64,000 nt of DNA, from positions 44,432-108,431 of IMG/VR virus record IMGVR_UViG_3300045978_000284; one strand, written 5' to 3'. Made by a program: the position numbers and the translations under genes. Under the pieces are notes generated by a model. It did no database searches, had not been told where the DNA came from, and worked only from the letters and a program-made list of their open reading frames with translations. The stretch comes from a virus. Positions 16,205 through 25,143 of this stretch are shown piece after piece; position 1 is the first letter of the stretch; each line of letters opens with the position of its first letter.

Positions 16205-18390
16205 TGCCGGTCGCCGACGTCGAGTACTTCGGGTTCGGCGCGGTCACGCCGGGGGGCACCGGCCAGTCGGAGTTCCACGTCACGAACCTCAATTCGAGCG
16301 GTCCGGGCTCGCTGCGCGATGCGGTGTCGGCGAGCAACCGCTTCATCGTCTTCGACGTCGCGGGCGAGATCCCGGTGCTCTCGGGTCCCGGGGAGAACGA
16401 GATCCGGGTCCTGGGCGACCACATCACCATCGCGGGCGAGACCGCGCCCCAGCCTGGCATCACTATCACCGGGCGCGGCATCATCATGCGCGGTGACCTC
16501 GGAGCCCACGACGTGATCTGTCGCTACCTGCGGATCCGGAACGTCCTGTTCGACTGCATGCAGCTCTTCCGGGGGGCGTACAACATCGTCCTGGACCATC
16601 TCTCGCTCCGGCGCGCGGACGACGGCGCGTGCGACATCTCCGGGGACGCTCAGAGCAACGACCCGTCCAGGACCACCTACAACGTCACCCTGAGCAACTG
16701 CTTCCTGCACACCGGGTCGACCAGCAACAAGACCCAGCTCATCGGCTACCGGTCCAAGCGGATCTCGGTCTGGCGCAACCTCTACCGCGGCAACCAGCGG
16801 AACCCCCAGTACAAGTGGAACCCCACGGACTCGGAGTTTCTCGAGGACCCCCAGGTCGTCATGGGACCTCCGCCGGACGATACCTGCCTCGACTTCCGGA
16901 ACAACCTGATCTGGGAGTGGGTGACGCAGGGCAGCTGGCTGCACCACGAGGGGCTCGGCAACTTCGTCGGCAACTACTACAGCGCGCCCAGCCGACCCAA
17001 GAGCGACCAGGTGCACGCCCTGACCATCGGGGACCCCGACCTCATCACCGGCACGGCGACGGATCGCCGCGAGGGGTTTGCCTTCTGCTATGAGAACTTC
17101 TCGGCGGACAACCTCAGCTTCGAGCTCGACTCCCGCGGGAACAAGGCCACCCCGTACCCCACGACAGAGCTCCCGATCCTGGATCCCTGGGCCTCCGCGT
17201 CCCTGGTACGCCAGTCCGCTGGCGTGGTGCCCGTCTTTCCCCGCGATGCCGAGGAGCAGGCCATCGTCGATTCGATCGTCCTGCAGGGGCGCCCGCGCCA
17301 GCCGGTCGTCCAGATCATCCCGACCTTCGCGGCGAGCCGGGCCCGGTGGAACGGCATCACGTTCGATCTCCCGGAGCGCACGGTGGAGGCCGCGCCGGCG
17401 ATCACGGCCATCCGGGGCGTCAACGCGCTGCAGAGCGGGCATCGCGAGTACCTCTTCTCGCGTTACGACTACACGGCGCGCGTCGATCTCCTGCTGGAGA
17501 GCCCGGAGTACCAGGCGTTCCGGATGTTCTGGGAGCAGACGGCCGGACCCGGGGGCGCGTTCGAGTTCTGGCTCGATCGCTGGGTGGGCAGCGCGTGGAG
17601 CTTCGAGCGCACGCTGGCGGACCAGAACGGCCTGGTGCTGACCATGCGGAATGCCCCCAGCCGGATCCCCTACGCCGAGGTGGGCGAGGGGCGAGGCGTG
17701 GTCCTGAGCGGCAACCGAGACCTGAGCGTCTTCACGGCCCAGGCCTCTGCGCCACAGCCCACGAACTACGACGACCCGTTCGATTATCGCGAGGGCATCG
17801 TGGCGGTGCGCGTGCGACCGGCCTTCGCGGCAATGGACAGCTCCACGCGGGTCTTCGTGGACACCGAGGAGAGCCTGTCGCCGCCCGGTTCGAACCGGCT
17901 CCTGCTCTGGAAGACCGCGGACAACCACGTGCGCTTCGATGTCTGGGACGGCACAGGCCTGAACCGCCGCGTGTACCACGTCCTCACGCCCGGCGTGGAT
18001 ACGTGGGAGGCCGGCCAGGGGCTCGAGCTGGTGGCGCGCTGGGGCGCGGACGGTACCCTGACGGCGTGGTACGCGGTGGATGCCGGCACGTTCATCAAGA
18101 TGGAGCAGCTGGACGTGACGGGGAACGGCTTGATGTCGGCGCTCCCGCCACGACTCCTGATCGGGGCCCGCAACGACCAGAGCGGTCGCGCGGCCGGGAC
18201 CTACGAGAGCGTCACGTTCTGGAAGCGCGCCTGGTCGGGGGACACGCCGTGGCGCCTGTTCGCGGCGCGCCGCCCCGTGTGGCGCAACTACTACGGCCGC
18301 GGTGAGCTGCTCTCGGCGGAGTTCGAGCCCGACCGTCCCGTGCTCAGCCGCCACCTCTGGCGCGTGACCGTCAACCTGCGCTCGGTATGA
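16204..18390 (+). CDS. Pectate-lyase-like beta helix fused to tail-tip (Dit/LamG-like) protein
   Basis: 728 residues. Residues 1 to about 330 resemble the pectate lyase (PL1-type) right-handed beta helix: an FHVTNLNSSGPGSLRDAVS opening, FDVAGEI, HITIAGETAP, and NIVLDHLSL-RRADD before a row of beta turns. Residues about 400-728 align by eye along their length with the next protein, including a phrase like (F/Y)xxF-(W/F)E-T-GG-x-FE-(F/L)W-(L/V)DR, an ADQNGL motif, a LamG-like concanavalin fold (about 525-690) and a RPVWRNYYG/FPAYRNYWP end. This is therefore a tail-tip protein with a polysaccharide-degrading head, probably cutting a pectin- or capsule-like polymer. Catalytic residues were not assigned. 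Confidence 0.75.
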   Translation: MPVADVEYFGFGAVTPGGTGQSEFHVTNLNSSGPGSLRDAVSASNRFIVFDVAGEIPVLSGPGENEIRVLGDHITIAGETAPQPGITITGRGIIMRGDLGAHDVICRYLRIRNVLFDCMQLFRGAYNIVLDHLSLRRADDGACDISGDAQSNDPSRTTYNVTLSNCFLHTGSTSNKTQLIGYRSKRISVWRNLYRGNQRNPQYKWNPTDSEFLEDPQVVMGPPPDDTCLDFRNNLIWEWVTQGSWLHHEGLGNFVGNYYSAPSRPKSDQVHALTIGDPDLITGTATDRREGFAFCYENFSADNLSFELDSRGNKATPYPTTELPILDPWASASLVRQSAGVVPVFPRDAEEQAIVDSIVLQGRPRQPVVQIIPTFAASRARWNGITFDLPERTVEAAPAITAIRGVNALQSGHREYLFSRYDYTARVDLLLESPEYQAFRMFWEQTAGPGGAFEFWLDRWVGSAWSFERTLADQNGLVLTMRNAPSRIPYAEVGEGRGVVLSGNRDLSVFTAQASAPQPTNYDDPFDYREGIVAVRVRPAFAAMDSSTRVFVDTEESLSPPGSNRLLLWKTADNHVRFDVWDGTGLNRRVYHVLTPGVDTWEAGQGLELVARWGADGTLTAWYAVDAGTFIKMEQLDVTGNGLMSALPPRLLIGARNDQSGRAAGTYESVTFWKRAWSGDTPWRLFAARRPVWRNYYGRGELLSAEFEPDRPVLSRHLWRVTVNLRSV

Positions 18391-19469
18391 TTCTCCCGTT
18401 CCAGCCGACCTTCTCGTACCCGCGGATCCGCTGGACGCCCCAGGGGACCTCGACGGCGATCCTGCTCGATCTCGCCGAACAGGCCACGGAGCACTCGGCG
18501 AGCACGACCTCCCAGCGATCGACCAACATCGTCCAGGGCGGCAAGGGGGAGTACCTCTTCGCGCGGAATGAAGAGATCCAGCGCGTGGCCTTCTTCTTCG
18601 AGGATGCGGACTACATGGCCCTGCGCACATTCTTCGAGACCCATGGCGGTCTGGGGCGGCCCTTCGAGCTGTGGGTGGACCGCTATCAGGGCAGCGTCTG
18701 GCACTTCGAGTGGAGCCTGGCGGACCAGAACGGCCTCACCTGGTCGCCCGTCGGATTCACGCCGAGCGTGGCGTCCTACGAGTGGGCGTTCCGGGGCCGC
18801 GGCATTCGGCTGGCCACCTCGCAGTACCTCACGATGAACTCCGTCCAGTCGACCGCCACACCGAACCGGACGGGCTATGACGATCCCCTGATCAAAGAAG
18901 AGGGCATCGTCGTGGTCGACTGCAAGCCCTCATTCCCGTCCGGGGACGGTGTCCAGCACTCGTTCTTCCAGGCCTACACCAGCCCGGACACTGGGAAGAA
19001 CGCGATCTATTTCTTCAAGGACACGAGCAATTTCCTGAACTGGTATTTCTTCGACGCAGCCGGCGTCGACAAGCGCCGCTTTGCCGCGGCCGTGTGGAAT
19101 ACCAACGAACGGCTGACGCTCGTCGGACGCTGGACCGCAACGGGCGATCTCTCGGCCTGGTTCTCGGTCAACGGGGCGTCGTTCCAGGAGTTCACGGGCG
19201 CGGCCGGAGCGGGCACGGGGATCCTGTCGACGCAGCCGGCGACCCTCGACGTCGGCGGCACGGCCGAGGGCCTCTATGACTCGCTGGCGATCTTCAAGTT
19301 CGCCTGGCCCAACGATGCGCCGTACCGGGTCCTGGCCAACCACTTCCCGGCGTACCGCAACTACTGGCCCTATGCCGAGCTGGTGACTAACGAGTTCAAC
19401 CCGCAGCGCGTGTACAAGACGCGGCACCTGTGGTCCTGGTCGCCGCTCATCCGCAACGGCGCGGCCTGA
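18387..19469 (+). CDS. Distal-tail-like protein with LamG-type domain
   Basis: 360 residues. Residues 1-125 have the look of a distal-tail (Dit-like) N-terminal domain: IVQGGKGEYLFARNEEIQ, ALRTFFETHGGLGRPFELWVDRY. Residues about 150-330 form a LamG/concanavalin-like beta sandwich (GIVVVDCKPSF, VDKRRFAAAVWNTNERLTLV, GLYDSLAIFKFAWP). It is a paralogue of the C-terminal half of the preceding gene, with which it overlaps by ATGA, and would sit where tube meets tip. The exact tail-tip role is inferred from order. Confidence 0.65.
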   Translation: MILPFQPTFSYPRIRWTPQGTSTAILLDLAEQATEHSASTTSQRSTNIVQGGKGEYLFARNEEIQRVAFFFEDADYMALRTFFETHGGLGRPFELWVDRYQGSVWHFEWSLADQNGLTWSPVGFTPSVASYEWAFRGRGIRLATSQYLTMNSVQSTATPNRTGYDDPLIKEEGIVVVDCKPSFPSGDGVQHSFFQAYTSPDTGKNAIYFFKDTSNFLNWYFFDAAGVDKRRFAAAVWNTNERLTLVGRWTATGDLSAWFSVNGASFQEFTGAAGAGTGILSTQPATLDVGGTAEGLYDSLAIFKFAWPNDAPYRVLANHFPAYRNYWPYAELVTNEFNPQRVYKTRHLWSWSPLIRNGAA

Positions 19470-20725
19470 TGCGGCGCGAATCCTCACGGTACCGCCTGGA
19501 GCGCCAGCGGATGGCCACCCGCCCGGTGGCCTTCGTCGTCTTCAGCGTGGTCCCGAACATGCTCGACCAGTCGCGCGTGTGGGACTTCTCGAGGGACTTC
19601 GCCACGGCGGACGTCCGGTCTCGGCTCCGCGACAAGCTGGTGTGCATCCGCCACCTGAGCGGCATCGCCCAGTCGGTTGACCTGATTACCGGGGTCTCCT
19701 CGGTCGGGGCCCTGACCATCGAAATGGTGGACGTGGGCGGGATGATCACGCGCTATGTCTCGGACCCGGCGCGGCCGCTCATCCACGACCTGGGCTCCTC
19801 ACTTCCCGTGGACCCGAACCTCGGCCTGGGTCGCCACAACCGCGTGGACGTGGTGTCCGACGCCGACGCGGAGATCCGCATCGGCGGCGACATCTCGGCC
19901 TACCCCGATCTCGGCTTCATCCGCATCGACGACGAGGACATCGGCTACCGCGCGACCTACCAGGACGGTCCGGATGGGGTGTTCCGGTCGATCTCGCGCG
20001 GCATGCGCGGCACGCTGCCGGACGTTCACGATGCCGGCGCGCTCGTCCACAATGGCGAGCAGATCCGCCGCAATACCCGCGTCCGCCTGGAGCTGGGCTA
20101 CGACGCCCTGGACGAGTCGGACTACGGGCCCGGACCGGGCTACGCCCTGATGAACGTGACCCAGATCCAGTCGACCCCGGGCGGGTGGACCATCACCGCG
20201 CACGACGTCCAGGTCTTCACGCGAAAGAAGATCTTCACCAAGTCGACGACCAACAACCCGTTCACGATCAAGGGCAACCCGCTGCGCCTGGCGCTGCGCA
20301 TCCTCCTGTCGACTGGCAACGGGTCGAACAGCGCCAACGACGTGTATGAGTACGAGAACGGCGCGGGGGTCCCGAAGGACTTCGTGGACATCTCGATGTT
20401 CCGCTACTTCCAGCGCCAGTTCCCGCTCACGGAAATGCGCTTCCGGGAGCCCGGGCCGGTCGATGCCAAGACCTTCGTCGAGACCCAGCTGCTGCGTCCG
20501 CTCGGCCTGATCCCGATCATCAACCAGCGTGGCCAATACAGCGTGCGCCGGGTGACCAGCCCCACGCCGCTCCTGACGGGCATCTCCTCGGCGACGATGA
20601 CCTACCCGGAGATCATCCCGCCCGAGCCGCCCGAGCCGCCCGAGGACTCGTTCTACATCCTGCTGGAGGACGGCGGCCGGATCATGCTCGAGGACCTCAG
20701 CGGGGCCATCGAGCTGGAGCACTGA
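19469..20725 (+). CDS. Tail-tip hub-like protein, copy 1
   Basis: 418 residues from the ATG at 19469, which overlaps the previous stop. A longer in-frame GTG at 19430 lies in the upstream gene and is rejected. Marks shared with the protein at 21302 are ITRYV(S/A)DPAR, IDDEDI-x-Y, LVHNGE, YGPGPG, LALxxLLSTGNGSN, and NQRGQYS near the end. It ends in a Glu/Pro-rich linker and an acidic tail that copy 2 lacks. It probably forms part of the hub that holds the tail spike; this is inferred from the position after the Dit-like genes. Confidence 0.6.
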   Translation: MRRESSRYRLERQRMATRPVAFVVFSVVPNMLDQSRVWDFSRDFATADVRSRLRDKLVCIRHLSGIAQSVDLITGVSSVGALTIEMVDVGGMITRYVSDPARPLIHDLGSSLPVDPNLGLGRHNRVDVVSDADAEIRIGGDISAYPDLGFIRIDDEDIGYRATYQDGPDGVFRSISRGMRGTLPDVHDAGALVHNGEQIRRNTRVRLELGYDALDESDYGPGPGYALMNVTQIQSTPGGWTITAHDVQVFTRKKIFTKSTTNNPFTIKGNPLRLALRILLSTGNGSNSANDVYEYENGAGVPKDFVDISMFRYFQRQFPLTEMRFREPGPVDAKTFVETQLLRPLGLIPIINQRGQYSVRRVTSPTPLLTGISSATMTYPEIIPPEPPEPPEDSFYILLEDGGRIMLEDLSGAIELEH

Positions 20726-20726
20726 G

Positions 20727-21302
20727 ATGGCCGACACCCCGATCAGCCTGATCGCCTCGGCGGCCGCCGCGCTGACCTCGCACCGCTACGTGGTGCAGGA
20801 GGGTTCGGCCAACAAGGCGGTGAGCGGGACCCAGCTCTCCGCCCTGATCGGCTCGCTCCTCGGCCAGACGGGGTTCGTCGAGAAGAGCGCGGACCAGGCG
20901 GGCATCGTCTCGACCAGCTTCACGGACATCACGGGCATGGGGATCCCGGTCGCGGCCGGCAAGCGCTACAGCGGCCGCTTCGTGTTCATGGTGGACGCCG
21001 GGGCGACGTCGGAGGGCATCCGCATCACGCTGAGCGGGCCGGCCACGCCGACGCGTGTGTCCTGGCTTCTGACGCGGAGCACCTCGGCGACGATCGTCGC
21101 CCTGGACGCCTTCAGCGCGTACGACGTGGACCCAGGCGATACGGGCAGCGCGGGCCCGGCGCAGCGGTTGACCGTCCTCGAGTGGGTGCTCCAGAACGGC
21201 GGCACCGCCGGGACGGTGATTCCTCGGGTGCGCGCTGAGACGGGCGCCCAGGCGGTGAACATCCGCGCGGGCAGCTACGGCACGTATCGGGAGGCTGGCT
21301 GA
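20727..21302 (+). CDS. Putative tail-tip or fibre accessory protein
   Basis: 191 residues with a short helical start (ISLIASAAAALTSHRYVVQEG) followed by a beta-rich jelly-roll-like body (VEKSADQAGIVSTSFTDITG, GRFVFMVDAG, FSAYDVDPGD). The body resembles the head domains found in tail-fibre-associated structural proteins. It sits between the two hub-like paralogues, with 1-base spacing on one side and overlap on the other, so it is surely part of the tail-tip operon. Confidence 0.55.
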   Translation: MADTPISLIASAAAALTSHRYVVQEGSANKAVSGTQLSALIGSLLGQTGFVEKSADQAGIVSTSFTDITGMGIPVAAGKRYSGRFVFMVDAGATSEGIRITLSGPATPTRVSWLLTRSTSATIVALDAFSAYDVDPGDTGSAGPAQRLTVLEWVLQNGGTAGTVIPRVRAETGAQAVNIRAGSYGTYREAG

Positions 21303-22399
21303 TGCCGCGCGACGAAACCTTTGCCTATGGCGTGGAGCGCCGCCGCTGGTCGACCCAGCCGGCGCTCTTCATCCGCGCGTCGCACGTCCCGAACTGGCTC
21401 AACCGCGGCACGGAGTACCCGTTCTCGGTCGACTTCGCCACGCTCCAGGTCAAGAACCCCACGGTCCCCAAGATCGTGTGTCTGCGGCGCGTGGGCGGTC
21501 AGAGCCAGTCCGTCGATCCGGTCTCCGGGACGTCGACGGTGGGGGCCACGACGGTCGAGCTGGTCGACGTCGGCGGCGAGATCACGCGCTACGTGGCGGA
21601 CCCAGCGCGCCGCCTGTTCCTGGCCATGGACACCAGCACCACCACCGTCCAGGTGGACGCGAACATCAGCAGCTACCCGTCGCGCGGCCACATCATCATC
21701 GACAACGAGGACATCAAGTACACCGGCCTCAACACGGTGTCCCAGACCTTCACCGGCGTCGTCCGGGCCCAGCGCGGCTCGTCCCTCGAGGCACACGCGG
21801 CCCAAGCCCTGGTGCACAACGGCGAGCGCCTGTCGCGCGGCACCCGCATGACGCTCTACCTGGGGTACGCGCCGCTGAACGAGGCGGACTACGGGCCGGG
21901 CCCGGGCTTCGCCAACATGGACATCCTATCGGTGCAGACCTCGGAGAATGGCACCGCGTGGGTGCTGCAGGCCACGGACATTCAGCGCTTCGCGCGCCGG
22001 CAGATCTTCCGCGGCGCCACGACGGATGCGCCCTTCGAGACCGGCGTGGTCCACCCGATCAACCTGGCGCTCCAGGTCCTGCTCAGCACCGGGAACGGGT
22101 CGAACACGGCCTACGATAATCTATCGTTCGATGACGGCGGCGCCATCCCGAAAGGCCTGGTGGACATCGTGAGGTTCGAGACCTACCGCGACTACTTCTT
22201 CCCGTGGGCCCAGATGCGGTTCCGAGAATCGGCCCCGACCGAGCTCAAGAGCTTCGTCGAGAACCAGTGTCTGCGCCCGCTCAACATCTTTCCGCTCGTG
22301 AACCAGCGCGGCCAGTACAGCTGCAAGCTTCTCCGCACGCCCGAGTTCCTCCGATCGGCCCTCGGCATGGGCCGGATCTCCGTCGAGGAGGTGCTCTGA
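21302..22399 (+). CDS. Tail-tip hub-like protein, copy 2
   Basis: 365 residues, clearly paralogous over nearly the whole length to the protein at 19469: ITRYVADPARRLF, IIIDNEDIKYTG, ALVHNGERL, ADYGPGPGF, LALQVLLSTGNGSNTA, FVENQCLRPLNIFPLVNQRG. It lacks the Glu/Pro linker of copy 1 and stops soon after NQRGQYSCKLL. Related hub proteins usually continue past this point. The protein encoded at 23570 looks like such a continuation, so the hub may be assembled from separate chains. Confidence 0.6.
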   Translation: MPRDETFAYGVERRRWSTQPALFIRASHVPNWLNRGTEYPFSVDFATLQVKNPTVPKIVCLRRVGGQSQSVDPVSGTSTVGATTVELVDVGGEITRYVADPARRLFLAMDTSTTTVQVDANISSYPSRGHIIIDNEDIKYTGLNTVSQTFTGVVRAQRGSSLEAHAAQALVHNGERLSRGTRMTLYLGYAPLNEADYGPGPGFANMDILSVQTSENGTAWVLQATDIQRFARRQIFRGATTDAPFETGVVHPINLALQVLLSTGNGSNTAYDNLSFDDGGAIPKGLVDIVRFETYRDYFFPWAQMRFRESAPTELKSFVENQCLRPLNIFPLVNQRGQYSCKLLRTPEFLRSALGMGRISVEEVL

Positions 22400-22400
22400 G

Positions 22401-22670
22401 GTGGAGAAGTGCACGGGCGTCGTCCTGGACTCGGGTGGCAACCCGCTCTCGGGCGTCACCGTCACCGTGCGCCTCGCGGGGACCGCCACCATCGCCGCCA
22501 TCTACTCGGCGAACACGACCGGCGCCCCGATGGGCAACCCCTTCACCAACGCCGCGAACGGGGCCTACGCGTTTTACGCAGCGAACGGGCGGTACGACAT
22601 CTTCTTCTTCAAGGTGGGAGTGACCTTCGTGAACGAAGACACGACTGACATCCTCCTGCACGACCACTGA
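22401..22670 (+). CDS. Small carboxypeptidase-regulatory-like domain protein, copy 1
   Basis: 89 residues from a GTG start one base after the previous stop. The whole chain is one domain: VVLDSGGNPLSGVTVTVRLA at the N-terminus, then NPFTNAANGAYAFYAANGRYDIFF. This is the prealbumin/carboxypeptidase-regulatory-like (Ig-like) pattern frequent in phage tail proteins for surface contact. A second copy forms the N-terminus of the next gene. A removable tip or adhesin-adaptor role is inferred. Confidence 0.6.
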   Translation: MEKCTGVVLDSGGNPLSGVTVTVRLAGTATIAAIYSANTTGAPMGNPFTNAANGAYAFYAANGRYDIFFFKVGVTFVNEDTTDILLHDH

Positions 22671-22673
22671 GCG

Positions 22674-23570
22674 ATGCAGGCGATCCACGGCGTCCTGTTC
22701 GATAGCGGCGGCAACCCGATGTCCAGCGTCAGCGTCTCGGTCCGCCTGGCCGGCACCGCCACCATGGCCGAGATCTTCTCGGACGACCGCCAGACGCCCA
22801 AGGCCAACCCGTTCCTGAACGATCCGAACGGGAGCTACGATTTCTATGTCACCAGCGGCCGGTACGACATCTCCTTCTCCAAGGCGGGCGTGACCTTCGT
22901 CACCGCCGATAGCACCGATGTCCTCTTCGAGGATCCGGCGGACCGCCGCACGAGCTACACGCGCTTTGACCTGGAGGGCTACTCCTGCTGGTATCCCGCC
23001 GCCGATCGCTTCGTTGTCGACGGCCACTACTTCACCACCGCAGGCAGCGTCGGGTACGATGCCTCGGCTCTGGGAGGCTGTGTTGTGCTGGCGGCCGCCG
23101 GGGGCGTCGCCGGTCGCGCCGATCTGGCCCAGCCCGGCGGCGGTATGGCCGTCCCGTGGCGCCTCAGCTCCAAGCCCCTGACCTTCTTCATGGAAATCCA
23201 GCGATACAACTTCGGCGTCGCCGGAGCCGCTCGGGTTGGGTTGACGGAGGTGTCCTTCAGCGCGGGCGACCCGGCGAACGGCGCGTATATTCGACAGATC
23301 GACTCGGCCTCGGCGTTCCTGGTGTGCCGCAAATCCGGCATCGAGTCGGCCATGGACCTCGGCTCCGGATTCGCGTCGCCGCGGAAGGTCATGTTCCGGG
23401 CCCGCTCGAACGAGGTGAAGGCCTGGATGGACGGCAACTACATGGGCGCGATCACCACGAATGTCCCCGACAGCCTGCTGGGACTGTCGATCTCCGGTGG
23501 CGCCACGACGGACAGCGGCGGTATCCTGCTCGGCGCGATCTCGATTTACTACCAGCCGCAGGTCTTCTGA
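22674..23570 (+). CDS. Tail-tip protein with regulatory-like and receptor-binding-like domains
   Basis: 298 residues. Residues 1-85 repeat the domain of the previous gene (VLFDSGGNPMSSVSVSVRLA; NPFLNDPNGSYDFYVTSGRY). Residues about 95-298 form a beta-sandwich-like region (PLTFFMEIQRYNFGVAG, VKAWMDGNYMGAI, ISGGATTDSGGILLGAISI) that suggests a lectin-type receptor- or sugar-binding domain. It lies in the tail-tip cluster; the stop overlaps the next start as TGATG. Confidence 0.55.
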   Translation: MQAIHGVLFDSGGNPMSSVSVSVRLAGTATMAEIFSDDRQTPKANPFLNDPNGSYDFYVTSGRYDISFSKAGVTFVTADSTDVLFEDPADRRTSYTRFDLEGYSCWYPAADRFVVDGHYFTTAGSVGYDASALGGCVVLAAAGGVAGRADLAQPGGGMAVPWRLSSKPLTFFMEIQRYNFGVAGAARVGLTEVSFSAGDPANGAYIRQIDSASAFLVCRKSGIESAMDLGSGFASPRKVMFRARSNEVKAWMDGNYMGAITTNVPDSLLGLSISGGATTDSGGILLGAISIYYQPQVF

Positions 23571-24343
23571 TGTTCCTGACGACGGTCGCGCTCGACGACA
23601 TCTTCCAGCTCGGCGAGGACGCGATTATCATCGACCCGGGCACCGGGCGTCCGCTCCACCAGTGGGTGATCCAGAGCACGGTCAAAAACGCCATCGATGT
23701 CCGGTACGACTACAACCGGATCAACGCCGACGGCACGCCCCTCGCGCGGGACGCCTTCGGCCGCCGGCAGGTCTACCAGGCCGAGGCCAGCGTGGAGAAG
23801 TACGGGCCCGAGCCGACGATCGTGATGGAGTTCCGCGGGATCGACACGAACCTGGGCGGCCAGACGATCATGGACAACCTGTCGCTGGCCTTCCTGCAGC
23901 GCTGGGCCTATCCACCGCCCTTCCTGCGCTTGAGCGTGGTCTACCAGAAGCACCCGCTCGAGATCCTCGACTCGGTGCGGGTCACGCACAGCAAGATCCA
24001 GAACCCGATCACCGGCCTCATCGGCATCAAGGGCGAGCGATTCGAGATCATCGACATCGCGCCCCAGTTCCAGACGGCCGGCCGGCTCGACCTGCTGCTC
24101 CTGTGGGTGGGGGCGATCGAGACGTCGGCCGCCCCGGTCAGCGGCGGCGAGTTCACCCTGGTCCCGGGAATCCAGGTGAGCTACACGGAGCCCAACACGG
24201 CGGTCCCACTGGGCTCGTTCGTCCAGTTCGACCTGCCGGCCTCCGGGACGTCCAACGCGGCCGGCGTGCGGATCGGTCTGGCGCATCGCAGCTACCGGAT
24301 CTGGCAATGCGTCTTCGAAGTCGAAAACTACGGGGAGCTGTAG
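23570..24343 (+). CDS. Hub C-terminal-half-like tail-tip protein
   Basis: 257 residues from the ATG at 23570; open frame upstream belongs to an out-of-frame overlap and is rejected. The sequence VALDDIFQLGEDAIIIDPGT, YDYNRINADG, FLRLSVVYQKHPLEILDSVR and GIKGERFEIIDIAPQFQTAG reads like the last third of a phage hub/baseplate-type protein rather than a free-standing family. With copies 1 and 2 of the hub truncated after NQRGQYS, this may be the missing part supplied in trans. That link is inference. Confidence 0.5.
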   Translation: MFLTTVALDDIFQLGEDAIIIDPGTGRPLHQWVIQSTVKNAIDVRYDYNRINADGTPLARDAFGRRQVYQAEASVEKYGPEPTIVMEFRGIDTNLGGQTIMDNLSLAFLQRWAYPPPFLRLSVVYQKHPLEILDSVRVTHSKIQNPITGLIGIKGERFEIIDIAPQFQTAGRLDLLLLWVGAIETSAAPVSGGEFTLVPGIQVSYTEPNTAVPLGSFVQFDLPASGTSNAAGVRIGLAHRSYRIWQCVFEVENYGEL

Positions 24344-24904
24344 GTGGGCTGGAACCCACCGGACGAGAACTGGGAGGAGCAGTTCCCTCCCTACGAGAAC
24401 CCGAACCCGCCGCCTCCGCCGCCACCTCCACCGCCACCGGGCCCGGTGTACGGCTGCCGTGTCACCGGTTCGGCCTACACGCGCCGGAGCTACTCCAGCT
24501 CGGTCACCTACCGCATCCGGTACAAGACCCAGACGGCCCCCGACGTCGAGGGCTCGTCCCTGAATCCCACCACGGGCTGGGTCACCCTCAAGACGGCCAC
24601 GCGTGGCCAGCGAGCGAACTACGACCAGATCAGCTGCACACCGGACCCTGTGAATCCCTCCACGCCCCTGGAGGACAACTGGGTGGAGTACATCCCGCTC
24701 CTGGGTGCGGCGCCGAACAAGTACAACATGCGCGTCCACTTCGACACGGTGAACACGCGGGAGGACCCCTGCAGCGCGCTTCCGGCCGAAATGTGCTCCG
24801 GTCGAGACCCAGCCGGCAGCCGCTGTCCGGGAGGGCTCCTGAGTTCGACCCTCGTTGACGATCACGCCGAAATGACCCTCGAGTTCGTGCAGGGCCTCAC
24901 GTGA
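24344..24904 (+). CDS. Unknown tail-tip protein with polyproline stretch
   Basis: 186 residues from a GTG directly after the previous stop. Trp/Asn/Glu-rich start, then a run of 11 prolines (about residues 22-32), then a domain with six Cys, several likely to form disulfides (YGCRVTGS, ISCTPDP, EDPCSALPAEMCSGRD, SRCPGG). The polyproline may act as a rigid spacer. Family not recognised. Confidence 0.55.
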   Translation: MGWNPPDENWEEQFPPYENPNPPPPPPPPPPPGPVYGCRVTGSAYTRRSYSSSVTYRIRYKTQTAPDVEGSSLNPTTGWVTLKTATRGQRANYDQISCTPDPVNPSTPLEDNWVEYIPLLGAAPNKYNMRVHFDTVNTREDPCSALPAEMCSGRDPAGSRCPGGLLSSTLVDDHAEMTLEFVQGLT

Positions 24905-25125
24905 TCGCGCCCACGGACGCTCCCGGGATCCTGATCGCCGAGCCCGAGGATCCCCAGGGCCGGAAGCTCTGGGAGCTGGCCATCAGGAAGTGGAGGCGCG
25001 CGGGCCCCCGCGGGCCCGAAACCCATGCCGAGTGGGGCCAGGTGGTGGCGGAGTACAACGCGCTGCGCCGCAAGCTCTACGGCCCGCTCGCGACGGTCGT
25101 CTCCCAGGTCCGGGAGCATGGCTGA
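24901..25125 (+). CDS. Small unknown helical protein
   Basis: 74 residues from a GTG overlapping the previous stop (GTGA). Mostly helical and basic: GRKLWELAIRKWRRAGPRGP then HAEWGQVVAEYNALRRKLYG. No motif recognised. It closes the tail-tip cluster together with the next gene. Confidence 0.5.
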   Translation: MIAPTDAPGILIAEPEDPQGRKLWELAIRKWRRAGPRGPETHAEWGQVVAEYNALRRKLYGPLATVVSQVREHG

Positions 25126-25143
25126 CCGGACAAGACGCGGCCC

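Noticed and set aside
17886-17899. TTCGAA-centred arm as a third tRNA T arm
   Set aside because: It is a short palindrome inside the tail-tip gene; no acceptor or anticodon arms nearby.
16102-18630. 842-codon minus-strand frame under the pectate-lyase-like gene
   Set aside because: Covers parts of three + strand genes with good domain evidence; shows no motif of its own.
22674-24343. Longer version of the 23570 gene beginning at 23156
   Set aside because: The extra N-terminal part overlaps the preceding gene in another frame and is Arg/Gly-rich without structure; the ATG in the TGATG junction is the usual start here.
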